Positions 1 to 7,900 of a DNA stretch of 8,726 nucleotides are shown here, one piece after another. Positions within the stretch are counted from its first letter, which is position 1. Every line of letters starts with the position of its first letter. This stretch comes from Rhodopirellula sp. Lineage in GTDB: Bacteria > Planctomycetota > Planctomycetia > Pirellulales > Pirellulaceae. The notes beneath the pieces are model-generated. The model saw nothing but the letters and a program-made list of their open reading frames with translations. It was not told where the DNA came from and searched no databases. The position numbers were made by a program, and so were the translations under genes. The stretch lies in assembly GCA_003513555.1 (NCBI GenBank), contig DOPG01000474.1, positions 12,971-21,696 on the forward strand, given 5' to 3'.

Positions 1-184
1 ATCCATAACAGATCCCGCCGGGCACTCTCACGAAACCCAACGCAACTCCCAAAACAGGGCCGCGGACGAACTTTCGTAAGCCCCACCACGGCAAGTCACG
101 GTCAATGTGTGGTATCAGCGTACAAGCTAGAATACAAGCGTGTCTCGGGACGAAGCCAACGGGTGCCCCCGCCCACAACGCCAT
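1..184 (-). CDS. Possible partial ORF, unrecognised, runs off the left edge
   Basis: Reading from an ATG at 184-182 toward the left edge, the frame stays open for 61 codons without a stop. The translation has an unusual look: it begins MALWAGAPVGFVPRHACILA and continues through an HIDRDLPWWGLRKF segment and a VPGGICYG end. The frame is also open upstream to a stop at 223-221, through the 16-bp tandem repeat, so the start is uncertain. There is no ribosome binding site I would trust. The phrase resembles short hypothetical ORFs that I associate with repeated intergenic elements in Rhodopirellula-type genomes, but that is memory and not evidence from this window. It may be a real short gene, a decayed repeat-borne ORF or a chance open frame. 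I cannot assign a function. Confidence 0.25.
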   Translation of the reverse strand, partial: MALWAGAPVGFVPRHACILACTLIPHIDRDLPWWGLRKFVRGPVLGVALGFVRVPGGICYG

Positions 185-222
185 CCAATCACAACGCCAT
201 CCAATCACAACGCCATCCAATC
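175..222. repeat. 16-bp tandem repeat, three perfect copies plus a decayed fourth
   Basis: The unit ACAACGCCATCCAATC occurs three times head to tail without a mismatch (175-190, 191-206, 207-222). A degenerate fourth copy follows (223-239: ACAACGC, then AATGCAAATC). The unit length is not a multiple of three, so copies do not keep one reading frame; this favours a non-coding array over a repeated peptide. There are no spacers. It lies about 100 bases upstream of the phosphoesterase operon. It could be a variable-number tandem repeat made by replication slippage, or a set of regulator sites; nothing in the sequence decides between these. Confidence 0.9.
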
Positions 223-324
223 ACAACGCAATGCAAATCATCTGAAACCTGCCCCCACTCCCCTGAGTGCACGCCCCGTTTCTGAAAACGACCTTGCCGC
301 CCAGCTCTGAGAAATGCCTAACCA

Positions 325-1230
325 ATGAAATACGATCGCCCCCAAAAAACCGCCGCCAAAAACACCCGACGCGCTTTTCTGTTGGGCACCACACTCGTCC
401 TTACTAATGGTGTCCGAGGTATCGCGTGCCCCGATGAGCATCAAACCACCACACGTTTTGGGATGATCACGGACCTTCATTATGCCGACAAATCACCCTC
501 GGGCAGTCGCCATTACAGAGACACGTTGGCGAAGCTGGAAAAGGCAAGCGACCAGATCCAAAAAGCCACTCCCGATTTCATGGTCGAACTCGGTGACCTG
601 ATCGATGCAGCAGATTCCGTAGAAACAGAACTGCGTTATCTCAAGAGGATTAATCAGGAATTTTCCCAACTTGCAAAACAAAGGCATTACGTCCTCGGAA
701 ATCACTGCGTTGACACGCTGAAGAAAGAAGAATTCTTATCAGAAGTTCAACAAAAGCAATCGTTCTATTCTTTCGACTCCGGTAATACACACTTTATTAT
801 TATTGACTCATGCTTCCGGAGTGACGGCACTCCCTACAGCAGGAAAAATTTCAAATGGACTGATGCAAATGTCCCTTCCCATGAACTGGAATGGCTTCGA
901 AGCGATTTGGCGAACACCACCCTTCCAACCATTGTGCTTGCCCACCAACGACTTGACACCAAGGACAACCATGGTGTCCGAAACGCGGCCGATGTCCGCG
1001 AGGTATTCGAAAACAGCGGCAAAGTACAAGCCGTCTTTCAGGGGCATAGCCACAAAAACGACTACAAGGACCTGAATGGAATCCACTACTGCACCATGGT
1101 GGCCATGGTCGAAGGCAAGGGCGTGAAGAACAACGGCTTCTCGTTAGTGCAAGTCAAACCTGACACAAGCATCGTTGTAGAAGGCTTCGTGAAACAAAAC
1201 AATTATCAGTGGACTGGTAAAGCAAAATGA
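325..1230 (+). CDS. Tat-exported calcineurin-like metallophosphoesterase
   Basis: A 301-residue protein predicted to hydrolyse phosphoester bonds with a two-metal centre outside the cytoplasm. The five metallophosphoesterase blocks appear in order: D50-x-H52 in ITDLHYAD, G90-D91-L-I-D94, G125-N126-H127, H207 in LAHQRLD, and G240-H241-S-H243. All expected metal ligands are present. The N-terminus carries a twin-arginine signal: a polar, basic stretch, then T14-R15-R16-A-F-L-L and a hydrophobic run to about residue 30, so export would be by the Tat pathway, perhaps with metal already bound. Cys35 in GIAC follows the hydrophobic run, but a glycine at -3 makes it a poor lipobox. Length fits a single-domain phosphoesterase. 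The substrate (nucleotide, phosphodiester, phospholipid or protein) cannot be read from sequence. It is the first gene of a three-gene operon; its stop overlaps the next start by 4 bp (ATGA). The family call is firm; the substrate is unknown. Confidence 0.9.
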   Translation: MKYDRPQKTAAKNTRRAFLLGTTLVLTNGVRGIACPDEHQTTTRFGMITDLHYADKSPSGSRHYRDTLAKLEKASDQIQKATPDFMVELGDLIDAADSVETELRYLKRINQEFSQLAKQRHYVLGNHCVDTLKKEEFLSEVQQKQSFYSFDSGNTHFIIIDSCFRSDGTPYSRKNFKWTDANVPSHELEWLRSDLANTTLPTIVLAHQRLDTKDNHGVRNAADVREVFENSGKVQAVFQGHSHKNDYKDLNGIHYCTMVAMVEGKGVKNNGFSLVQVKPDTSIVVEGFVKQNNYQWTGKAK

Positions 1231-1601
1231 ACTCAGGTGCCCCCTCACCAGACACCCGTGTTGCTAATCTATTGGACCAACTGGCATCGCCGACCGAAAC
1301 GGGAGAGCTGATCGACATCCTTGCGTCTGGGAACAATATTCGTATCGAGCGAATTGTTTCCAACGGCCACAGCAGCGAGGCTGAATTCTGGTACGACGAC
1401 CCTAGTGCCGAATGGGTCACAGTACTCACCGGCGAAGCACGACTCCGTTTCTTGGTGGATGATAAACTCATTCACCTCAAACGCGGGGACCACGTTACAA
1501 TACAGCCTCACGAAAAACACCGCGTCGAATGGACAACACCTAACGAGCCAACCGTATGGGTGGCCGTTTATTTCTCACCCTTGTCCTCCACTAAATCATG
1601 A
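1227..1601 (+). CDS. Small single-domain cupin protein
   Basis: A 124-residue protein with one cupin beta-barrel. The first half has H48 and E51 before the EFWYDD segment (53-58), then EWVTVLTGEARLRF (62-75), the usual turn-glycine strand pair. The second cupin block is K85-R-G-D, then P94-H95-E-K-H98-R-V-E-W. H48, E51, H95 and H98 are candidate metal ligands; the classical HxH pair of motif 1 is not strictly conserved. Proteins with the same FWYD...EWV...GEARLRF...HRVEWT pattern are widespread as uncharacterised cupins. No signal peptide is seen, so it should be cytoplasmic, unlike the exported enzyme encoded before it. Its start overlaps the phosphoesterase stop by 4 bp and its stop overlaps the next start by 4 bp, suggesting coupled translation. 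It may be an enzyme (isomerase or dioxygenase type) or a small-molecule sensor; no specific reaction can be assigned. Confidence 0.82.
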   Translation: MNSGAPSPDTRVANLLDQLASPTETGELIDILASGNNIRIERIVSNGHSSEAEFWYDDPSAEWVTVLTGEARLRFLVDDKLIHLKRGDHVTIQPHEKHRVEWTTPNEPTVWVAVYFSPLSSTKS

Positions 1602-2152
1602 CCAATTCAGGATCAATTGAATCCAGTTTTCGCAAGCAAGCCTTTCCGAACGGTTACGAGTTCGTTAACGGTGTAGCGATGCATGCGGAAAATGGTGATC
1701 GCTTCCGGATCCCCCCGGACGTAATCAAGAAATACATAAGAGCAGAACAATATGTAGAACTGAGACTGGATTCGAATCGCTTTTCCATGCAGGACCATGC
1801 ACCAGAAAAATGCTATTGCGAATCGTGCGAGTGTGAGTCGAACAAGCCGATCCTGCGGCATGAGCATCCGGCATCCCTCGTCAGTATTCCACCTCAGAAT
1901 GTCCCCTCACGCGGTTGGGGCGAGGATTTCTGGGTTCGCATCACGGAGCGTGATGGACCGTACTTTGTCGGCGTGGTGGACAACCCACTCTATGAAGCAA
2001 GACTGCACGGAATCAAACAGGGCGATGAAGTATTTTTTCACGGGGACCATATGCTGGCTATCCACGACATTCATCGTCAGGAGATTGTGCTGTCAATGGA
2101 AGCCGACGACCTGAAAAAACTTGCGCAGTGGCTTGGATCGCAGCAGCAATGA
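1598..2152 (+). CDS. Unrecognised protein with CxCxxCxC cluster and DUF2314-like C-terminal half
   Basis: A 184-residue protein of unknown function, last gene of the operon; its ATG overlaps the cupin stop (ATGA at 1598-1601). The N-terminal third includes FRIPPDVIKKYIRAEQYVEL (36-55). A compact cysteine cluster follows, C72-Y-C74-E-S-C77-E-C79, with H88 and H90 close behind; this could bind zinc or another metal. The C-terminal half has W112-V-R-I-T-E, F123-V-G-V-V-D-N129-P130, then G142-D143-E-V-F-F and an IHDIH stretch (155-159). That order (WV...GV.DNP...GDEV.F...I.D) resembles DUF2314-type domains, a family without a known function; the resemblance is by eye only. No signal peptide or membrane segment is visible, so a cytoplasmic place is likely. 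The operon context links it to the cupin and the exported phosphoesterase, but does not name a job. The coding call is strong because of the coupled start and length; the family call is weak. Confidence 0.8.
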   Translation: MTNSGSIESSFRKQAFPNGYEFVNGVAMHAENGDRFRIPPDVIKKYIRAEQYVELRLDSNRFSMQDHAPEKCYCESCECESNKPILRHEHPASLVSIPPQNVPSRGWGEDFWVRITERDGPYFVGVVDNPLYEARLHGIKQGDEVFFHGDHMLAIHDIHRQEIVLSMEADDLKKLAQWLGSQQQ

Positions 2153-2172
2153 AAGGATTCAGGCATCAAAGA

Positions 2173-2205
2173 AACGCTGAATAGCTATTCTCTGAGGCAA
2201 GCGTT
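2173..2205. terminator. Nested palindrome in the convergent gap, possible bidirectional terminator
   Basis: The gap between the operon end at 2152 and the sulfatase stop at 2220 contains a perfect 12-bp palindrome, GAATAGCTATTC (2179-2190). It sits inside a wider inverted repeat, AACGCT (2173-2178) with AGCGTT (2200-2205). The position between convergent genes suits a shared terminator. However, the outer stem is only 6 bp, the two symmetries are not concentric, and there is no clear T-run on the plus strand; on the minus strand only TTTCTTTG follows. The palindrome could equally be a protein-binding site or chance. Confidence 0.25.
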
Positions 2206-2219
2206 CATTGATAACCCTC

Positions 2220-3680
2220 TCATTTTGGTGTCTTTTTCTTGATCTGATATTGCGGATTTTTCAGCATCGGATCAGCATTGACCGAGTTACGCCAGCGTTT
2301 CAATTTCGCCAGCAGGTTGGCCGTCAACCGTGGATTCTGTTGCGCCACATTTTGGTTTTCACCGAGATCCTTGGCGAGATTATAGAGCTGCAAATCTCCG
2401 GTCTCAAAATTCTCAATCAGCTTCCAATCACCATCACGAATGACACCCGATGGGAAACTCTGTGGATGCTGGTTGTAATGAGGATAATGCCAGTACAGCG
2501 CATCCCGCGCAAACTCACCATCACCGCTCAACAGTGGCATCAAACTCATCCCGTCCAAATGCTGAAATGGTTTAGCCTCGATGCCTGTCGCCTCAAGAAT
2601 CGTCGGGTAGAAATCGTTACTGATGACGGGTTCCCTGCAAATGCTTCCCGGTTCAATGTGTCCCGGCCATTGCATCAACACAGGAACACGAATCCCCCCC
2701 TCATAATTTGATCCTTTGTTTGCTCGCAGTGGTGAATTATCGGTAGCCTTGGCAAACCCACCATTATCACTGGTGAAAATTACGAGTGTATTTCTTTCCA
2801 ACTTCAGCCGTTGAAGCGTACGCATGACTCGCCCCACACTATCATCGACGCTCTCAACCATCGCAGCGTAATGAGGTTTACCCTGCTGTTTTTTGGTAGG
2901 CGTTTTTTCGTACTCCTTTACTTTGTCGGGCTTCCCTTGCAATGGTGAATGCACGGCATAGTGTGACAGCATCAAGAAGAAGGGTTCATCCTTACTGGAG
3001 ACGATGAATTTCTCCGCCTCTTCAGCCAAACGGTCAACGAGATAATCACCTGCCTTCCCATTCAGAGGGCTCTTCTTCTCCAAGACCTTTCCGGTCGTCG
3101 GAATCCGCCACTTGCCTTCGAAGGGGTAGAAGTAACTTCCAGGGGCACCATAGTCACGTCCAGCCACATTCAGGTCAAAACCTTGGTGCTCCGGGTAATA
3201 GTAAGTCTCTGTTCCCAGATGCCATTTCCCCATAAACGCAGTACGATAGCCAGCCTCGCGCATCGCCTCGGCGACGGTAATCTCTTCGAGCGGCAAGTTC
3301 GACAGATACCGCGCCTCCCGCATCCGATACTTGGTCGCATCCCAACGCCCGGATGGCAACCACTGCGTCAGCAACAATCTTGCCGGATACTTACCACTAA
3401 GAATTGCCGCTCGCGTCGGTGAACACACATTGCATGCCGCGTAACCATCAGTGAACCTGACGCCGCCTTTGGCGAGGGCATCAATATTGGGTGTTCGGTA
3501 GTATTTGCTGCCATAACACCCCAAGTCATTCCATCCCAAATCATCAATCAGAATCAAAACGACATTTGTTCGCGTTTTTCCGTTGGCGTGGCCCTCACTT
3601 AGCTTTTCATCTGCGCAAGCCTCAACAGAAGCGACGCAAAAAAGCACTGCAAGAGAAACATGAAAAAGATGACTCAACAT
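2220..3680 (-). CDS. Secreted type I (formylglycine-dependent) sulfatase
   Basis: A complete 486-residue sulfatase of the alkaline-phosphatase superfamily, expected to remove sulfate esters from glycans or other organic sulfates. Key features: metal-binding D46-D47 in LILIDDLGW; the signature C86-S-P-T-R90, where C86 would be oxidised to formylglycine; K152 and H154 in GKWHLG; H244 in AVHSPLQ; D305-N306 in FTSDNGG; and K322 in RANKGSNYEGGIR. All usual active-site residues are present. The first 24 residues form a signal peptide, with cleavage plausible after ACA (residues 21-23), so the enzyme should be periplasmic or secreted; the VEAC at 19-22 is a poor lipobox. The C-terminal subdomain (ALYWHYPHYNQHP, then GDWKLIENFETGDLQLYNL) is typical of the family. 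The substrate cannot be named. No formylglycine-generating enzyme is in the window, so maturation must be done from elsewhere. The gene lies 230 bp downstream of the TPR pair on the same strand and is probably its own transcription unit. Confidence 0.95.
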   Translation of the reverse strand: MLSHLFHVSLAVLFCVASVEACADEKLSEGHANGKTRTNVVLILIDDLGWNDLGCYGSKYYRTPNIDALAKGGVRFTDGYAACNVCSPTRAAILSGKYPARLLLTQWLPSGRWDATKYRMREARYLSNLPLEEITVAEAMREAGYRTAFMGKWHLGTETYYYPEHQGFDLNVAGRDYGAPGSYFYPFEGKWRIPTTGKVLEKKSPLNGKAGDYLVDRLAEEAEKFIVSSKDEPFFLMLSHYAVHSPLQGKPDKVKEYEKTPTKKQQGKPHYAAMVESVDDSVGRVMRTLQRLKLERNTLVIFTSDNGGFAKATDNSPLRANKGSNYEGGIRVPVLMQWPGHIEPGSICREPVISNDFYPTILEATGIEAKPFQHLDGMSLMPLLSGDGEFARDALYWHYPHYNQHPQSFPSGVIRDGDWKLIENFETGDLQLYNLAKDLGENQNVAQQNPRLTANLLAKLKRWRNSVNADPMLKNPQYQIKKKTPK

Positions 3681-3775
3681 GGTAAATAGCCCAACCTAAG
3701 ACTCTCTAAAAACACAACACGACTGACAAAACGATTTGATACGTACACGCGAAAACAATCGCCGTTCATGTGAGG

Positions 3776-3816
3776 AAAAAGAAAAACAACTGTAAATCCC
3801 TTGCCACGACTTTACA
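3776..3816 (-). terminator. Weak Rho-independent terminator candidate after the TPR pair
   Basis: Read on the minus strand, TGTAAA (3816-3811) and TTTACA (3796-3791) form a 6-bp stem around a 14-base loop. A T-rich run, GTTGTTTTTCTTTTT (3790-3776), follows directly. It begins about 95 bases after the stop codon of the 358-residue TPR gene and would separate that unit from the sulfatase. The stem is short and AT-rich, so it would be weak. The rest of the 230-bp gap (3681-3910) shows no clear promoter for the sulfatase, although one is expected there. Confidence 0.3.
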
Positions 3817-3910
3817 AACAGAGTCTTGGATTGAAAAAATCACGACAAATCGAGAAGCACACGAGAAACTCACGCACGTTCCCTTTCCTAACCGCTGATT
3901 CACAAGCCTG

Positions 3911-4987
3911 TCATAGCTTCCCGGCCCAAACACTTCCTGCGTATCGCTGCTTCAACAAATTAGCTGCAACCGCCGCCCTGTCCTGATTCTTGGCAACTTG
4001 CCAGAGCTTACTGAGATGATAGAGCGCTTCGGCATGCGTTTCAGCATCTCCATAAAAGAGGACATCCACATGCAAATACGCCATCAAAGCATCTTTCGGC
4101 TTATTTGAAAGCTGCAAGCAGTCCCCCAGAGCATTATAGGCTCGGCCAAACAACTCCGTATCGGCGGCATCATTATCAGCGATCACTTGCTCAATCACGT
4201 TGATCCCTTGCTCAGCGGTTGTTGTTTCAGCCAAGCACCTGCCACGACCGACCTCCGCCAACAGCAGCAACCGCTTTTCCTCTGGTGCGTCTGCTTTCTG
4301 TGTCAGGATATTCTGGTACCTCTTCTGTGCCTCAGCAAAGCTTCCCTGCTTAACCCTTGTATCTGCCTCGGCTAACAGGGCGCGCGTCCGGTCCTCAGCC
4401 CAAGGATTCTTACTCGAAATACCGCCGTAGTACTTGACTGCGTTTTCATAATCTCCTTGAGCAACGGCCAGATCACCCAGCACATCAGCCGCCTGAAAAA
4501 AGTGATTGCTGTTAGCCCCCGATCTGACGAACGCCAACATAGCCTCAGTCGCCTCTGACTTCCCTGTCCCCGACCGAAGAGCTTCTCGTCCCTGGCAAAG
4601 AGCGAGATAGAACTGCAGATCCAACTTAACGAGGGGCCGGCTGATCGATGTTGCATCAACTTTTTTCAATTCCTGCAAAGCCTCAGCGAATTTACCTGCA
4701 ACGGCGCGAGCACGCCCTTGTCTTAAGCCCGGCGGTTCATCGCCAAAATTGACAACTCGGACCTCGTTGACGCTCACACTCCGCTTCTGCCCAGCAACAT
4801 CAAGCGTGACCTGAACAGGCGACACCTCATCAACTTTCCCGCGCACCGTTGCACCACGCTTCACGTACACCTGATCCTCTTCGGCAACCGCGGAGCTGCC
4901 ATGTGCAATAAAAACAAGGCAAACCATAGATAGCAAACGAATCTTCATACTCTTTAACCGCTCAATAAATCGAAACACGGAATTCAT
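3911..4987 (-). CDS. Exported TPR-repeat protein with N-terminal beta domain
   Basis: A 358-residue envelope protein of unknown function. A signal peptide is clear: basic residues up to R17, hydrophobic LLSMVCLVFIA (18-28), and likely cleavage after SSAVA (31-35). Residues 39-82 (VYVKRGATVRGKVDEV, then SVSVNEVRVVNFGDEPP) look like a small SH3-like or barrel-type beta domain. From about residue 88 the protein is helical with TPR-like pairs, for example around 163-190 (AADVLGDLAVAQGDYENAVKYY), 206-228 and 282-305. The start chosen is the ATG at 4987, because it overlaps the stop of the upstream gene (ATGA). An internal ATG (codon 14, at 4948) would give a shorter, more ordinary signal peptide beginning MKIRLLS and cannot be ruled out. 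I associate this architecture (short beta domain, 'FGDEPP', then TPRs) with planctomycete proteins sometimes encoded near MotA/TolQ/ExbB and ExbD genes; none is present here. It probably acts with the large TPR protein encoded just before it. Confidence 0.88.
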   Translation of the reverse strand: MNSVFRFIERLKSMKIRLLSMVCLVFIAHGSSAVAEEDQVYVKRGATVRGKVDEVSPVQVTLDVAGQKRSVSVNEVRVVNFGDEPPGLRQGRARAVAGKFAEALQELKKVDATSISRPLVKLDLQFYLALCQGREALRSGTGKSEATEAMLAFVRSGANSNHFFQAADVLGDLAVAQGDYENAVKYYGGISSKNPWAEDRTRALLAEADTRVKQGSFAEAQKRYQNILTQKADAPEEKRLLLLAEVGRGRCLAETTTAEQGINVIEQVIADNDAADTELFGRAYNALGDCLQLSNKPKDALMAYLHVDVLFYGDAETHAEALYHLSKLWQVAKNQDRAAVAANLLKQRYAGSVWAGKL

Positions 4988-7900
4988 TTTAATGCACCAC
5001 CCGCTCGTTTAATCTCATCATGAAGTTCTTCGTATTTAGAGCTCCACCTCTCACCACCGAGCTTGGGATAAAGTTTTTCTGTTACCGCCAGGGTTTTATC
5101 AGCTGCAGATAACTGTTTCGTTCGTTCCGCACCACTAAGTGTCATCGCACGTGCGCACTGGCAAGCAGCAATTTCGTATCTTGCCTCATAAAACACATCG
5201 CGAAACTGAGCGTGCGGCATCGTTGCATTGGCAATCTTGCCCCAGCCCCAGATACCACCCTTCTCGCTGCTGCGCACGCCTTTGATTGCATCGGAGTACT
5301 TCGTGGAATCAACACTTCCCCAACGCTTTAGGATTTTTGCTGCCTCGACTTGCAAGTTCACTGCTGCGGGATTCACTTTGAGCAATTGCTGCATGTCAGC
5401 CATTGCCCCTTGGTAGTCATGATTTTTTGCTTTCACTTCTGCCATTCTCGCACGCACCTGCGTTTGCAAAGCTGGCTGCAAATTGATTTGGCCAAGCAAG
5501 TTCTGAAAAGCGTCGATCGATTTTTGGTAATACAGACTGGCATTCGCATCCAATGCTTTCCCGCCATCATCAAATCCAGCTCCCAAGCTGGCATAGGTTT
5601 CAGCGACCCAATTGAGCGTACCGGGATCATCTGCATCAGAACTTAAGGCAGCTAGAAATGATTCGAAGACGCCCGACATCTGTTTTCGCGACTGCGGAGG
5701 TGCCTTGGCGAGATTGGATTCCATAGTTTGAGCCAACGTTACGTAGATTGCGAGCATGCGTCGTCTACCGACATCATCTGCCCCCACCGCTTTTCGCAAC
5801 TTGGACATCATCTGCTGAGCCTTCGCCATCATGGCTACCGGGTCGCTATCCAAACACGAAACGTACGCCTGCAGTGCCGTCCGTAATGATTCCTGTACGA
5901 AAATCGGATTCTGTGCTGCCTCGTGATCACGATCGATCAGGGCCAGAGGGCCGAAAGTCTCATCCTCCAAAACCTCCACTACTTTCCTGGCATTCTCTGG
6001 GGCTTTTTCATTCGCCCCAGAAACAAACTGATCGTTCGCAACCAATGCCTGAGCCAAGGACAAAATTGCAGTCGCCAGCGAGGCATCTACCTGAGCGTCT
6101 TTGGGAAGATGCTCATAACCGGAAAGCAACAGAGCCAACGCGTTTGGACCTTCATTTTTCCCGGCATCATCGCCCGTGATCACCACGGATGGATTACTTG
6201 GATTGGGGTTACGTTGCTGGCTGCTCAATTGCGCCGCCCACAAAGCCTGTCCGGTGACCAATTCTGCCATGGCTCTTTCATTTGAAGCTTCAGGTAAGCT
6301 TTGAGCAAAATCGCAGGCTAATTCCAATGCATTCGCGTTCACCATGATCGGCACTACGGTCGACAATGATTCAATCGCTTCGGGCGTATCTTGCCACTGG
6401 TCTGCGATCCACCTTGTCGCTCTCACAACGTTCCGTATTTCAAAAGCGCCAGGTTGTTCACCCGCCGCTTCAAGCAACTTCAAATAGCATGCAAGGGAAA
6501 TCTTGGCACACTGCTTTGCGCCCGCACTCTGCGGAAATCTTGTGGAAACGAAATCCCCCATGACAGCTGCGTCGTAATACTGCTCTCGCGTGAAATACAG
6601 ATAACAGACGAAATACCGCACCAGGTTTAATTCACTAGGTGGAGTATCAACGTCCGCCAGACGCATCGCCAACCGATAGGATGCCAGTGCACTGTTCTGC
6701 GCCGACTCAAGGGACGATTTGGCTTTGTCCAATTGCTGCCGAACAGCTTCACGCTGTGGTGGCTTGGATCGCAGCAACAGGGCTTCAAAATTTGCAACTT
6801 CTTGAGTGGCGGGACCGATTTCGTCAAGAGATTTCTTCCCCGCCTTTTGAGCCTCTGCAAACGTTTCAGGAGCTGCATCGGGATCACCCAATGCACGACC
6901 GCCCAACGCAAGCACCAACTCCGCTGCTTCCTCCTGCAGATCTCCTTCCTCGGCGGCTACAAATCTCGCATTTTTCAGTGCGTCTTCATACGAATTCCGA
7001 ATGGTCGCAACGTCCCGCGACTCCCGTTTTTCGTACTCTTCGGCTTGCATCTGCAAGGCAACCGCCAAGCTCAGCCTGATTGCCAACATGTCAGGAGACC
7101 GCTGAGTACTTCTTGGTGCAGCTTCAACCCAACCCGACGCTTGCTTGATTGCTTCTACATATTTACGTTGCTGTGGGTCCAACCATGAGTCCATCGCCAA
7201 ACGCAATGTTTTCGTTTTCAAATTCCAAAACGATTCGGGTGTACTGGGTTGATCGAGCAATTCACCGTAATGCCCTAATGCATCTTTTGTTCGCCCAAGT
7301 CGATGATTGCAGCGTCCCTGATACATTCTGGCGTAAAGCCCTGCCAAACGACTGCGGTATTTTTTGTAAATTTCGTCATACAGCCCGGCTGCTTCGACAA
7401 GGTAGTTGGTCCACGCTTCTGATCCAGCTGGCACCGTATCAGCAGCTTCCTCGCGAATGGCTGCAGCCAACAATTCAGTCTGCAGATTATCGGCACGTAG
7501 TTGCTTTCGTCGTGCCGCAAGTTTTGCTTCTTCGCGATCACGCATATTGAGGACCTTGGGGATAAGATCCAGTTCTTTACCGACCGCGGCTTCCAGCAGA
7601 CCACATTCTTTGAAAGCTTGGTCGTAAAGCTGCCTTGCCTCAGCTTTCAACGCCTTCGCATCACCCAACTTTGCCTCTCCGACCTTGATGCGTGCACGCT
7701 CTACGATCAAATTGCCGAGTTGGCTTCTCGCCGCGTAAAGCTTTGGATGCTTACTTCTTGTAGCGATAAATTCTCGAAGGAGTGCCTGCGCCTGATCAAG
7801 CATCTGATACCGGTCCTCGAGGTCGCCCGAGGATCGTGACGCAATCACCAAGGTCAATGCTGTTTCATAACCCAGAATGTCACGCATCCCTGCCGGCAAC

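Larger units (their letters stand above)
1..324. other. Upstream/intergenic region without a confident gene
   Basis: This stretch precedes the plus-strand operon that begins at 325. It holds a 16-bp tandem repeat (175-222), described separately, and a minus-strand open frame from 184 to the left edge. Small local symmetries are also visible. ACGAA-CT-TTCGT is an inverted repeat at 66-77. TACAAGC occurs twice, at 121-127 and 133-139. CACTC-CCCT-GAGTG at 256-269 could form a 5-bp hairpin with a 4-base loop, about 55 bases before the first operon start. No convincing -35/-10 pair was found, and only a weak GAGA lies before the ATG at 325. The promoter of the operon presumably lies here, but I cannot place it. 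Confidence 0.5.

Noticed and set aside
19..37. Lipobox or lipoprotein call for the phosphoesterase and sulfatase
   Set aside because: The candidate cysteines (GIAC in the first, VEAC in the second) have unsuitable residues at -3 or -2, so ordinary cleavage or Tat export is the safer reading. Coordinates given here are approximate residue positions.
121..139. Doubled TACAAGC as an operator site
   Set aside because: A 7-bp direct repeat with 12-bp periodicity is too short to call as a binding site, and it may only reflect the coding repeat in the minus-strand frame.
175..239. CRISPR-like array
   Set aside because: The copies are only 16 bp and directly abut, with no spacers and no cas genes nearby, so it is a simple tandem repeat.
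2208..2711. Plus-strand open frame of 167 codons
   Set aside because: It lies antisense to the C-terminal half of a well-supported sulfatase and its product shows no motif or domain pattern.
5748..6179. Plus-strand open frame of 143 codons
   Set aside because: Antisense to the large TPR gene; Pro-, Ser- and Arg-rich low-order composition typical of a shadow frame.
6639..7188. Two overlapping plus-strand open frames of about 150 codons
   Set aside because: Both are antisense to continuous TPR coding sequence and overlap each other in different frames, with no recognisable motif.
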